Positions 8,894 through 17,485 of a DNA stretch of 64,000 nucleotides are shown in pieces. Source of the DNA: Ornithomonoglobus_A sp045612845. GTDB taxonomy: Bacteria > Bacillota > Clostridia > UBA1381. Made by a program: the position numbers and the translations under genes. The DNA is taken from the NCBI GenBank assembly GCA_045612845.1, contig JAZKZV010000003.1, forward strand, positions 180,250 through 244,249, written 5' to 3'. A model generated the notes under the pieces. It had not been told where the DNA came from and searched no databases. It saw only the letters and a program-made list of their open reading frames with translations. Every line of letters starts with the position of its first letter. Position 1 is the first letter of the stretch.

Positions 8894-9592
8894 TTAAGAT
8901 TTGTTATCTATTAAATCTGTGTAATATTTTTCAAGTTCAGGATAGTCCATTAAAGAACGTCTTCCTGATGTAGTTATTTCAAAAACGCCCCTGTCTACCT
9001 TGTTAAACCATCCGTAGGCATTACTTCTCAGGATATTTGCACATTTTTCGTCTGCACCCAACGCCTTTAGCTTAGGTGCATTAAGAGGTCCGTACTTATC
9101 TAAAAGACAAGCTATATGTATACACTTTTCGGTATATGCAGTGGCAATTTTTTTACCGCAGACACCGCCTGTGTTTGTATCTATCGTGCGCCCTGAAATT
9201 TCTGATTTTATCTTTTTTAGCCTTTTGTAATTTTTTCTTGGCGGATAGAATTCCTCGGGTTCTAAAATTATTTGTGCATAAGAATGCCTGCCCCTTAAAT
9301 ATACAAATATAAGACCAAGCTCAAGCTTTTTTAACAAGAAAATCGTATCGCCATACTTTTTGGCCGAGTAGTTCTTTGGTGTAGGTATTGCAACATAAAC
9401 CTTTGCACCGACTTTTTGTCTCTCAAGCGCCTGAGTTAAGAGCTGTGTACTTAAATTTCTTTTCATCTCGATTATAATAAGCTCATCTTTTTTTGTTGCA
9501 GTAACATCACAACCCTTAACCTCTGCATTAACCTTATAGCCTAAATCGTCAAAAAGCTTTTTTATGGGTATATAAAGCTCACTTTCGTTCAT
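8894..9592 (-). CDS. DUF2161-family protein with PD-(D/E)XK nuclease-like core
   Basis: A 232-residue protein matching the DUF2161 family, often labelled putative phosphodiesterase. The N-terminal half shows a restriction-endonuclease-like pattern: Glu in NAEVKG, Asp in CDVTATKK, then IIIEMK, i.e. the D...ExK metal-binding triad. The C-terminal half (about 140-225) looks like a small winged-helix-type DNA-binding region (KLKALGADEKCANILRSN, then GVFEITTSGR). Function is not established; DNA or RNA processing is inferred. AGGAG lies 11 bases before the ATG. It is followed by a repeat-rich gap. Confidence 0.65.
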   Translation of the reverse strand: MNESELYIPIKKLFDDLGYKVNAEVKGCDVTATKKDELIIIEMKRNLSTQLLTQALERQKVGAKVYVAIPTPKNYSAKKYGDTIFLLKKLELGLIFVYLRGRHSYAQIILEPEEFYPPRKNYKRLKKIKSEISGRTIDTNTGGVCGKKIATAYTEKCIHIACLLDKYGPLNAPKLKALGADEKCANILRSNAYGWFNKVDRGVFEITTSGRRSLMDYPELEKYYTDLIDNKS

Positions 9593-9632
9593 AGTATTGC
9601 TTTCTCCTGATTACATTAAAAATTTGTCCTTT

Positions 9633-9656
9633 GCGGGACGTCGTGGACGTCGACGA
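9633..9656. repeat. GGGACG-type intergenic palindrome, degenerate copy (family B)
   Basis: GC-rich island GGGACGTC followed by GGACGTCGACG in otherwise AT-rich DNA. It matches the left arm of the cleaner copies at 17404, 53194 and 53968 and abuts a family A element. Confidence 0.55.
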
Positions 9657-9806
9657 CGTATGTTGATATTTCAAGGCTTTGAAAATGGTAAGATGGGCAA
9701 TTTCCAAAACACAAATTCGCGGTAAAATTGTTCAGATTGCCTTTTGAAAAGCCGATGACGTATGTTGATACTTCAAGGCTTTGAAAACGGCGAGATGGAC
9801 AATTTT
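9655..9806. repeat. Palindromic intergenic repeat, about 1.5 copies (family A)
   Basis: A partial copy (about 9655-9703) and a complete copy (9724-9806) share GACGTATGTTGATA, TTCAAGGCTTTGAAAA and a GATGG(A/G)CAATTT end. The complete copy begins AAAATTGTTCAG and ends GATGGACAATTTT, so its ends are inverted repeats. The right end runs into the TAA stop of the metallophosphoesterase gene. Similar ends occur at 28817-28901. With the family B copy, this fills the gap of about 210 bases; no gene is seen. Confidence 0.7.
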
Positions 9807-10635
9807 AACCGAATTTTAATGTAATAGATGTGATTTCTGGTCTATTAAATAACCTTGGTATAATCATTGGATTACCCAACCCTCTGTTTACTATCATAGT
9901 TGTATGCTTGTATTTGTATTTACCGCCAAAGTATTTGGGGAAGAACATTGATTTGCCCGTACCAAAGCTTGAGCGCGGCGCAAAAACACCGCTCCCCCAC
10001 GGCATTCGTATTTGTCCGCCATGCATATGACCCGCCAATATTACATCAAAACCGAAATATTTTAGTTCGTCAAGCAGATTTGCCCGATGAAAAAGCAGCA
10101 CATCAAATAATTTGGTGGGTGATAACTCCGCAAGTGATTTTTGTACATTTTCGGTTATATTATCATTCGAAACGGAAAATGGGTCATCAATACCTGTAAT
10201 TGCTATCTTTTTTTCGTTACGCTCGATATAAATTCTTTCATTATGCAAGGTTTTAACACCTATATCCGATAGTGCCTTTTCGAATTCATTGTAGTCGCTT
10301 CTCCACACATCATGATTGCCTGTAACTGCATAGATTGGTGCTATATCCGATAATGTGCGACAAAGATTAACTGCAGGCATATATGACCCTTTATCATCCG
10401 CCAGGTCGCCCGTAGATACAATAATATCAGGGTTAAGACGTTTTATTTCCTCACATATGCCTGCAAATGTGTCGCAGTGAAAATCGCTTATCTGCACAAT
10501 TTTAAAACCGTCAAATTCCTTTGGCAGCTTTTTAGAAAAAACTTCATATTCAGTTGTTTCGAGACGGTTGTCAAATCCCTTTGCAACGCAGAGTGCACCG
10601 CCCGTTATAGCAAGAGCCTTTATTAGCTTTTTCAT
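9805..10635 (-). CDS. Membrane-anchored metallophosphoesterase (YkuE/YaeI-like)
   Basis: A calcineurin-like phosphoesterase of 276 residues. Metal ligands are seen in order: DFHCD (about 51-55), GDLADD (about 77), GNHDVW (about 106), His in FHRAN, and AGHMHGGQ (about 205). Residues 1-20 are basic then hydrophobic, an uncleaved anchor or weak signal. Relatives such as YkuE and YaeI act on the wall or on lipid-linked pyrophosphates, including UDP-diacylglucosamine hydrolases in other bacteria; the substrate here is unknown. The stop codon coincides with the end of a palindromic repeat. Confidence 0.85.
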   Translation of the reverse strand: MKKLIKALAITGGALCVAKGFDNRLETTEYEVFSKKLPKEFDGFKIVQISDFHCDTFAGICEEIKRLNPDIIVSTGDLADDKGSYMPAVNLCRTLSDIAPIYAVTGNHDVWRSDYNEFEKALSDIGVKTLHNERIYIERNEKKIAITGIDDPFSVSNDNITENVQKSLAELSPTKLFDVLLFHRANLLDELKYFGFDVILAGHMHGGQIRMPWGSGVFAPRSSFGTGKSMFFPKYFGGKYKYKHTTMIVNRGLGNPMIIPRLFNRPEITSITLKFG

Positions 10636-10726
10636 ATTATATCTCTTTCATAAAATAAAATATATACATGTTAATTATACCATGTATTTGAGAGAATTAC
10701 AATAGTGCAGAAAAAATTACATATAG

Positions 10727-11668
10727 TTACAAATTAAGTGTTTTAATGTTTTCCTTTAGAGTATCAGCACTATTTCTTAATCCCTCAAGCTCTTCTTTAC
10801 TGAACGGTACTTCGAAAATATGCTCAACACCAAGTCCCGAAACTTTCGTGGGGACACTAAGTGCAACATCCGAAATTCCGTACTCACCCGTGAGAACACT
10901 CGATACTGTAAGAACGGAGTTCTCCTCTCCCGCTATACACTCTACTATTCTTTCAACTGCAAGAGCTATTGCATAGTACGTCGCGCCCTTTTTTTCGATT
11001 ATATCATAGGCACTGTTCTTAACTTCGTTATACATTTTATCCCGAGCCATAGTTGTACACTTGCCAAAATGTCTGGCATATTCGTCCATATCCATACCCG
11101 CAATATTGGTTACACTCCATGCTGCCACTTCGCTGTCGCCATGCTCTCCTATTATATACGTATGGCAATTTCTTGCATCAACACCCGTATGTGATGAAAG
11201 CATAAATTTCAGTCTTGAAGTATCAAGTACTGTTCCCGAACCTATAACCTGGTTTTTGGGAAGTCCCGATAATTTGTACGTAATATATGTTAAAATATCA
11301 ACGGGATTTGTAACCATAAGCAAGATTATATCCGACGGTGCATACTTTAAAACATTTGTTACAATGCTTTTTAAAATATCAGTATTCCTCTTTAATAAAT
11401 CAAGCCTTGTTTCGCCTTTGTTCTGACCTGCGCCCGCAGTTATAACTACAATATCCGCGTCAACACAGTCGCTCCAGTCGCCGGCATATACATTTACAGG
11501 TTTTACAAAGGATACGCCATGAGCCATATCCATTGCATCGCCATATGCTTTATCCCTGTTTATATCTATTATAACAATTTCGTTAAAAAGACCGCCGCAC
11601 ATTATTGTATATGCAGTTGTTGAACCGACAAATCCTGCACCTACTACTACTATTTTACCTCTGAACAT
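10727..11668 (-). CDS. ldh: L-lactate dehydrogenase
   Basis: A 313-residue NAD-dependent L-lactate dehydrogenase reducing pyruvate to lactate to regenerate NAD+. The Rossmann motif VVGAGFVGS lies at about 6-14. The substrate loop reads AGAGQNKGETRLDLL, with Gln where lactate dehydrogenases have Gln102 and malate dehydrogenases have Arg, so I call lactate rather than malate. The catalytic His is in IIGEHGDSE (about 180), and Arg in DTSRLKFML binds the carboxylate. The AT-rich divergent gap upstream contains a 15-base perfect palindrome (11702-11716, TATTTAT-c-ATAAATA), a possible operator, though such palindromes arise easily in AT-rich DNA. Confidence 0.93.
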   Translation of the reverse strand: MFRGKIVVVGAGFVGSTTAYTIMCGGLFNEIVIIDINRDKAYGDAMDMAHGVSFVKPVNVYAGDWSDCVDADIVVITAGAGQNKGETRLDLLKRNTDILKSIVTNVLKYAPSDIILLMVTNPVDILTYITYKLSGLPKNQVIGSGTVLDTSRLKFMLSSHTGVDARNCHTYIIGEHGDSEVAAWSVTNIAGMDMDEYARHFGKCTTMARDKMYNEVKNSAYDIIEKKGATYYAIALAVERIVECIAGEENSVLTVSSVLTGEYGISDVALSVPTKVSGLGVEHIFEVPFSKEELEGLRNSADTLKENIKTLNL

Positions 11669-11812
11669 ATTTGTTTTTCTCCTTTTATGTTTTTTATTTA
11701 TTATTTATCATAAATAGTATGTTTATTCGATATTTTAAATTCTTTATATCACGTGTATTCAATTTTTTTCATATTATATAGTGTAAACTTTAAAAAAAGA
11801 GGTGAATAACAA

Positions 11813-12070
11813 ATGTATATAGTAACAGGCTCAATAACCTCAGCAGTAAGGTTATCAAAAGCTATCGAAAATTATAGTAAGACTCCGTCTTTGGTTTTGC
11901 ATACTCCTGCACAAATCAGAAAAGGAGGCTGCTCATACTGCGTAAAAAGTAATATAAAATCAGTTGATATAGTTTATGATTTGGCTTCGCAAACAGGTGT
12001 GAAGATTAAAAATATATATGAAGAGAAAAAGGAAAACGGGGGCAGAGTGTATTATGATATATCTCGATAA
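11813..12070 (+). CDS. DUF3343 protein, partner of the following cysteine desulfurase
   Basis: An 85-residue DUF3343 protein. The family opens with a short strand, then xxxRLxKAIE, and has a conserved GGCSYC motif; here RLSKAIE lies at about 14-20 and GGCSYC at about 39-44. Members are often encoded beside a cysteine desulfurase of the EF2568 family and near selenium-related genes, and may accept or present sulfur or selenium; this is inference. The ribosome site AAGAGGTG precedes the ATG. It overlaps the next gene by 17 bases, so the two are very likely coupled and work together. No selD, yedF or selA gene lies in the window. Confidence 0.8.
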   Translation: MYIVTGSITSAVRLSKAIENYSKTPSLVLHTPAQIRKGGCSYCVKSNIKSVDIVYDLASQTGVKIKNIYEEKKENGGRVYYDISR

Positions 12071-13169
12071 TGCTTCCACCACAATAAAAAAACCAAAAGC
12101 AGTTTATGATGCTGTATATGATTTTATGATAAACCATGGTGCAAACGCGTCGCGAGGATTATATGGTGAGAGTTTAAAATCATCAGAAATTATTGTTGAT
12201 ACGCAAAACCGTGTTGCTAATCTTTTTAATATAGAAAATTCGGAAAATATTGTATTTACACAAAATGCAACATATGCACTTAATACTGCAATTTTGGGGA
12301 CACTAAAAAAAGATGACCACGCCATTGTAACACAAATGGAGCATAACAGTGTTTTACGTCCTGTAAACAGCGTATGCTCATATACCATTGCAAAAGCAGA
12401 TGATACGGGTTATGTTTTAGAACGCAATATTATTGATTCTATAACCCCCAAAACAAAGCTTATAGTTATAAACCACGCCTCAAACGTATGCGGTACAATT
12501 CAGGATATTAAGTCAATTTGCAAAATTGCAAAGGCAAATAACATAAAAATCCTTATTGACACCGCACAGACAGGCGGTATTTTACCGATAGACAACTCTG
12601 TACTTGATGCCGATTTTATAGCATTTTCGGGACACAAGGGACTTATGGGTCCAATGGGCTCAGGCGGATTATATATAAAGGATCCCGATGATGTCAAACC
12701 TATTATATATGGCGGAACAGGGAGTGAATCAGAAAATTTAGACCAACCCTCTATTATGCCTGATAAATTCCATTGCGGGACACTAAATGTATGTGCTCTT
12801 GCCGGATTATGCAAGGGAATAGATTATGTTACAAAAACAGGCATTGATAAAATATATGAACACGAAAAAGAGCTTGCAACTCTTTTAAGAAACGAGTTAA
12901 AAAACATGCATAGCGTAAAAGTATACGGAAATGATAACTCAATAGGAAATGTAGCATTTAATGTATTAGGTTATGACAGTGGCGAGATTGCAGAAGAACT
13001 AAAGGGATTTGCACTGAGGGCAGGGTACCATTGCGCACCGCTTGCACACGTTGCATTAGGGACACAAAACACAGGTGCTGTACGTGCGTCGGTAGGTGTG
13101 TTTAATACAAGAGCAGATATTATAGCACTCACAAATGCTATTTATAGGCTCTCAAAAAGGGAGTACTAA
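12054..13169 (+). CDS. Cysteine desulfurase, class V aminotransferase fold (EF2568-type)
   Basis: A 371-residue PLP enzyme that probably takes sulfur (or selenium) from cysteine (selenocysteine) as a protein-bound persulfide. It starts MIYLDNASTT, the family opening; a longer reading frame exists but the ATG at 12054 gives the canonical N-terminus. PLP contacts are DTAQTGG (Asp and Gln) and the Schiff-base Lys in FSGHKGLMGP (about residue 198). The loop Cys is in GYHCAPLAH (about 330), the position of the catalytic cysteine in SufS/CsdB-like enzymes. It matches the family of desulfurases found with DUF3343 proteins rather than iscS or sufS operons, and no iscU or suf genes are nearby. Confidence 0.87.
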   Translation: MIYLDNASTTIKKPKAVYDAVYDFMINHGANASRGLYGESLKSSEIIVDTQNRVANLFNIENSENIVFTQNATYALNTAILGTLKKDDHAIVTQMEHNSVLRPVNSVCSYTIAKADDTGYVLERNIIDSITPKTKLIVINHASNVCGTIQDIKSICKIAKANNIKILIDTAQTGGILPIDNSVLDADFIAFSGHKGLMGPMGSGGLYIKDPDDVKPIIYGGTGSESENLDQPSIMPDKFHCGTLNVCALAGLCKGIDYVTKTGIDKIYEHEKELATLLRNELKNMHSVKVYGNDNSIGNVAFNVLGYDSGEIAEELKGFALRAGYHCAPLAHVALGTQNTGAVRASVGVFNTRADIIALTNAIYRLSKREY

Positions 13170-13240
13170 AATTTGTAATGAAAAAACACAAGGCTATACC
13201 TTGTTTTTCTCTATTTATTCACTCTGATTTTTGCATTCCC

Positions 13241-13280
13241 AAAAGGGGTTGTTTAAAATACTTTTTAAACAACCCCTTTT
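13241..13280. terminator. Strong bidirectional terminator between convergent genes
   Basis: Perfect 18-base inverted repeat (13241-13258 / 13263-13280), loop TACT. Arms begin AAAAGGGG and end CCCCTTTT, giving U-tracts in both directions. It serves the desulfurase gene (plus) and the fucosidase gene (minus). Confidence 0.93.
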
Positions 13281-13295
13281 TAATGTTTTATACTA

Positions 13296-14540
13296 TTATT
13301 TCTTTAAAACTGCTTTTGCAACTCTTACACCGTACGAGTATCCGTAGTGATATCCTGTAAGATTAACACATAGCATATTATCGTTTTGTATAAAGTCGAG
13401 TTCTTCGTCGTTATCCATCCACTTTACGGATTCAATCTGGTCCTTTACATTGTTAAATGCCACAGCACCACAGTATCTTCCGCCAACGACTACATTAACA
13501 CTTCCGAATATTGCCAGATCGTATGCAAATATGTACAGGCAATCTTCCTTTACACTTTTTAGAATAAAGTTTTTGCAGTTGCTGTAAGATGGATACGGTC
13601 TGCCATCATATATTGATTCGCCAAATATATTCATCCATCTGCCTAAAATATCGAATATCTGCTTCTGATACGGGTCAGCAGCGCCCTGTGCTCTCGGACC
13701 TATATTCAAAAGATAGTTTGCACCAACCTTACGACAATCGCATAGGGTTTCCAATAAATGTGTTGGTGATTTATACTCAAAATCATCCTTACCAATTCCC
13801 CAGTGGTTGTTTAACGTATGACACATTTCTGCTGCAAGATATTTAGGCTTACCCTCACGATTCATTGGTGTTGGTCTGCCCTGCTCGAATGTTACCGAGT
13901 CGAGCTCGGGATGTCCTATAACACCCCTTGCATCAAGACCTGTATTATCTACTATAATAGCCTCCGGCTGATATTTTCTTATGGTAGCATAGAGCTCGTC
14001 TTCTTTCCACATTTCTCTTGGTTTTGCCCAGTTACCATCAAACCAGAATCCGCCAACTTTGCCATAGTTTTTACACAGAATTTCTACACTTTTGCGAAGA
14101 TATTCAAGATATGCATCAAAGTCATTTACATAATCATCGCGCGACCAGTCAATAGTTGTGTGATAGAAAAATGGCATTATATCGTGCTTGTTGCACGCGT
14201 CTACAAATTCTCTTACCAAATCTCTTTTACAAAGAGAGTGCGGTGCATCAAAATCACTGAGACCGCAGGTGTCGTATAGCGAAAATCCGTCATGATGACG
14301 TGTAGTAAGGTTAATGTACTTACAACCCGCCTTTTTTGCCATAAGCACCATTTCTTCCGCATTAAAATCCTCTGCGCTGAATGTATCTGCAAGCTTTTTG
14401 TACTCGTCCATCGGCATTTTATTGTGCCTTGCAACCCATTCACCCTTACCGAGTTGTGAGTAAATTCCCCAGTGGACAAACATACCAAGCCCCATCTGTT
14501 CAAAATCAAGTATATATTGTTTAGCTTTTGGAATTGCCAT
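13296..14540 (-). CDS. Alpha-L-fucosidase, glycoside hydrolase family 29
   Basis: A 414-residue GH29 enzyme that removes alpha-linked fucose from glycans. Family signatures are GMFVHWGIYS (about 18-27), NLTTRHHDGFSLYDT (about 76-90) and the nucleophile Asp in GGFWFDGNW (about 170). The C-terminal part forms a beta-sandwich-like region. No signal peptide is visible, so it should be cytosolic and act on imported fucosylated oligosaccharides, as in host- or plant-glycan users; this is inference. GGGGGAG precedes the ATG. It starts 14 bases after secA stops on the same strand with no hairpin between, so some expression by readthrough from secA is likely. Confidence 0.9.
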   Translation of the reverse strand: MAIPKAKQYILDFEQMGLGMFVHWGIYSQLGKGEWVARHNKMPMDEYKKLADTFSAEDFNAEEMVLMAKKAGCKYINLTTRHHDGFSLYDTCGLSDFDAPHSLCKRDLVREFVDACNKHDIMPFFYHTTIDWSRDDYVNDFDAYLEYLRKSVEILCKNYGKVGGFWFDGNWAKPREMWKEDELYATIRKYQPEAIIVDNTGLDARGVIGHPELDSVTFEQGRPTPMNREGKPKYLAAEMCHTLNNHWGIGKDDFEYKSPTHLLETLCDCRKVGANYLLNIGPRAQGAADPYQKQIFDILGRWMNIFGESIYDGRPYPSYSNCKNFILKSVKEDCLYIFAYDLAIFGSVNVVVGGRYCGAVAFNNVKDQIESVKWMDNDEELDFIQNDNMLCVNLTGYHYGYSYGVRVAKAVLKK

Positions 14541-14554
14541 TTTGATCTCCCCCC

Positions 14555-17278
14555 TTATTTTGTCTTACCGCAGCAGTGCTTATATTTTTTACCACTTCCG
14601 CAAGGGCATGGTTCATTTCTGCCCGGCTCTTTTTTTGCTCTTACACCTTTTTGCTTAAGTGTTCCATCACTGCCTGTATCAAGCGGTTTTGCAACCTGTT
14701 CACGTTCTATTTTAATTCTTGGAACTGCTGATAGAACATATTTTACAACATCGCGTTTTATTGCATCAAGCATACCTGCATACAATTCTGTACCTGTTTC
14801 GCGATACTCAACAACAGGGTCATGCTGACCATATGCTCTTAAGCCGATTTCACGCTTAACGTGCTCCATTTCGTCAAGATGCTCCATCCATAAAGTATCA
14901 ACAACTCTGAGCATAATAACTCTTTCGAGCTCACGCATATTTTCGCCAAAAATCTGCTCCTGTTCGCTATAGCGCTCGTCGGCAATGGCCATAAGCCTGT
15001 CTTTTACATCTTCTCTGGTTATTGTTTCCATTTCATCTTTGCCGATAACAAACTTACCCTCTGCCCTTAGGTTTGTATTTGCAAATTCACTAAGCGCGTG
15101 TAAGTTCCAATCATCCGGAATGTCGGAAATGCCGATGTAATCGTCTATTGCACTGTCTATTGAGCTTTCTATCATACTCTTTATTGTATGTGAGATATCC
15201 TCTCCGTCAAGAACGCTTTGACGCTGTTTATAGATAATCTTACGTTGCTCGTTCATAACCTCGTCATATTGAAGTACGTGTTTACGAGAATCGAAGTTTC
15301 TGCTTTCTAAGTTCTTTTGAGCATTTTCTATAGCATTTGTAAGCATTTTTGCCTCGATAGGCTCGTCATCCTTAAGACCCATTGCGTCAACCATATTCTT
15401 AACTCTTTGCGAGCCAAAAATTCTCATTAAATCATCATCGAGTGACAGGAAGAATTTTGAAGTACCGGGGTCGCCCTGACGTCCCGAACGACCTCTTAAC
15501 TGGTTATCTATACGTCTTGATTCGTGTCTTTCTGTACCGATAATGAACAGACCGCCAAGACTTCTTACCTCCTCCTGCTCAGGGGCAATTTGCTCTTTAT
15601 ATTTACTATAAAGCTCCTGATAAAGCTTTCTTGCATTTATGATTTCTTCGTCATCTGTATCTGCAAAGCCGGTTGCTTCAACAATAAGCTCCTCTTCAAT
15701 TCCCTGCTTTGCCATTTCGTGCTTTGCCATATACTCAGCATTACCGCCAAGCATAATATCTGTACCACGACCCGCCATATTGGTAGCGATTGTAACAGCA
15801 CCTTTTTTACCTGCCTGAGCAACAATCTCAGCTTCTTTTTCGTGATACTTGGCATTTAGGACCTCATGCTTTATTCCTTGTTGCTTTAGCATACGACTTA
15901 AAACCTCAGATTTATCTACATTTACAGTACCCACAAGAACGGGTTGACCTGTTGCATTACATTCCTTTATCTGCTTTATAACTGCCATGTATTTACCAAG
16001 CTCAGTTTTATATACGCTATCTTGCATATCTTTTCTTACAACAGGCTTGTTTGTAGGAACTGCAACACAGTCAAGCTTATATATGTGCTGGAACTCCTCT
16101 TCTTCTGTAAGTGCAGTACCCGTCATACCTGAAAGCTTTTTGTACAGACGGAAGAAGTTCTGGAATGTGATTGTTGCAAGTGTTCTTGACTCTGCCTCAA
16201 CCTTTACACCCTCTTTTGCCTCAATCGCCTGGTGTAAACCATCACTGTAACGTCTGCCCGGCATTATACGTCCTGTAAATTCGTCTACTATCATAACCTC
16301 ACCGTCTTTAACAACGTATTGTTGGTCGCGGTGCATAATACCATTTGCATGGAGCGCCTGGTTTATGTGGTGCATAAGTTTCATATTTTCAGGGTCAGTG
16401 ATGTTTTCTACACCAAATGCCTGTTCTGCCTTTTTAACACCACGCTCTGTAAGAGTAGCGGTTTTTGCCTTTTCGTCTACAATATAATCAGCATCTACAT
16501 CTGTATCGAGTTGTTTGTCATCATGCTCAGTTAAAACAAGCTTTTTAAGACGTTTTGCAAATGTATCTGCAACCTTATACAAATCATTCGCCTCTGTACC
16601 CTGACCCGAAATAATAAGCGGTGTACGCGCCTCGTCTATAAGGATTGAGTCAACCTCGTCGACTATTGCATAGTTATGCGGTCTTTGTACAACCTCTTCT
16701 TTATGAACAACCATGTTATCACGAAGATAGTCAAAGCCAAGCTCGTTATTTGTACCATATGTGATGTCGCAGTTATATGCCTCACGTCTTTGGTCAGAAT
16801 CCAAATCATGAATAATAAGACCGCAGGTCATACCCAAGAATCTGTATACCTTACCCATCCACTCGCTATCACGCTTTGCAAGATAATCGTTGACAGTAAC
16901 GATATGTACACCGTTACCTGTTAATGCATTAAGATATGCAGGTAAAGTAGAAACAAGTGTTTTACCTTCACCTGTCTTCATTTCTGCAATTCTTCCCTGA
17001 TGAAGAATAACACCACCAATAACCTGAACATAGAAATGCTTCATACCCAAAACTCTCCAGCTTGCCTCACGCATAACTGCAAAAGCCTCAGGCAAAAGGT
17101 CATCAAGTGTTTCGCCATTTTGCAGCCTTTGTTTGAACTCAGGTGTTTTAGCCTTTAATTCTTCGTCACTAAGCTTTGACATCTCGTCCTCATATGTCAT
17201 TACCTTGTCCGCAATAGGCTTAACCTTTTTTAATTCTCTATCCGAATATGTTCCGAATATTTTGTCGAACAAACTCAT
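14555..17278 (-). CDS. secA: Preprotein translocase ATPase SecA
   Basis: The 907-residue ATPase that drives secreted proteins through SecYEG. In order: nucleotide-binding domain 1 with MKTGEGKT (Walker A, about 100) and DEVDSILIDEART, a preprotein-binding domain, NBD2 with TNMAGRGTDI and HESRRIDNQLRGRSGRQGD, helical scaffold and wing domains, and a C-terminal zinc-binding tail CPCGSGKKYKHCC. Length is normal for the Clostridia. In many Firmicutes prfB follows secA; here an alpha-fucosidase gene does. An extended -10 element (TGGTACAAT, near 17340-17350 on the minus strand) may be its promoter. Confidence 0.98.
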   Translation of the reverse strand: MSLFDKIFGTYSDRELKKVKPIADKVMTYEDEMSKLSDEELKAKTPEFKQRLQNGETLDDLLPEAFAVMREASWRVLGMKHFYVQVIGGVILHQGRIAEMKTGEGKTLVSTLPAYLNALTGNGVHIVTVNDYLAKRDSEWMGKVYRFLGMTCGLIIHDLDSDQRREAYNCDITYGTNNELGFDYLRDNMVVHKEEVVQRPHNYAIVDEVDSILIDEARTPLIISGQGTEANDLYKVADTFAKRLKKLVLTEHDDKQLDTDVDADYIVDEKAKTATLTERGVKKAEQAFGVENITDPENMKLMHHINQALHANGIMHRDQQYVVKDGEVMIVDEFTGRIMPGRRYSDGLHQAIEAKEGVKVEAESRTLATITFQNFFRLYKKLSGMTGTALTEEEEFQHIYKLDCVAVPTNKPVVRKDMQDSVYKTELGKYMAVIKQIKECNATGQPVLVGTVNVDKSEVLSRMLKQQGIKHEVLNAKYHEKEAEIVAQAGKKGAVTIATNMAGRGTDIMLGGNAEYMAKHEMAKQGIEEELIVEATGFADTDDEEIINARKLYQELYSKYKEQIAPEQEEVRSLGGLFIIGTERHESRRIDNQLRGRSGRQGDPGTSKFFLSLDDDLMRIFGSQRVKNMVDAMGLKDDEPIEAKMLTNAIENAQKNLESRNFDSRKHVLQYDEVMNEQRKIIYKQRQSVLDGEDISHTIKSMIESSIDSAIDDYIGISDIPDDWNLHALSEFANTNLRAEGKFVIGKDEMETITREDVKDRLMAIADERYSEQEQIFGENMRELERVIMLRVVDTLWMEHLDEMEHVKREIGLRAYGQHDPVVEYRETGTELYAGMLDAIKRDVVKYVLSAVPRIKIEREQVAKPLDTGSDGTLKQKGVRAKKEPGRNEPCPCGSGKKYKHCCGKTK

Positions 17279-17403
17279 TTTTTCACCTCATTAAATATAT
17301 ATAAAAGTCTTTTTTTGCACATAAAAACTCATTATATTTATTGTACCACATATATTAAAAAATTACCACCATTTTTTATAAATTTTTTGTTAAATTTTTC
17401 TTT

Positions 17404-17484
17404 TACGGACCGTCGGGGACGCCGGTCCCTACAATAAGTTCATAATTTTTGCATTTTGTAGGGGACGATGCCCAACATCGTCCC
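17404..17484. repeat. Pair of GGGACG-type palindromes (family B)
   Basis: Two GC-rich hairpins in inverted order: GGACCG...CGGTCC (17407-17428) and GGGACGATG-cccaa-CATCGTCCC (17462-17484), each flanked by CCCTACAA or its complement TTGTAGGG. The second hairpin begins 2 bases after the rsmA stop codon. No gene is seen in the gap 17279-17485. Confidence 0.7.
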
Positions 17485-17485
17485 A

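Noticed and set aside
10727..11668. Malate dehydrogenase as the call for the LDH/MDH-family gene
   Set aside because: The substrate loop carries Gln, the lactate-type residue, in GQNKGETRL.
11702..11716. Rex or other operator before ldh
   Set aside because: The palindrome TATTTAT-c-ATAAATA is pure A/T apart from the centre and does not match the Rex consensus; may be chance.
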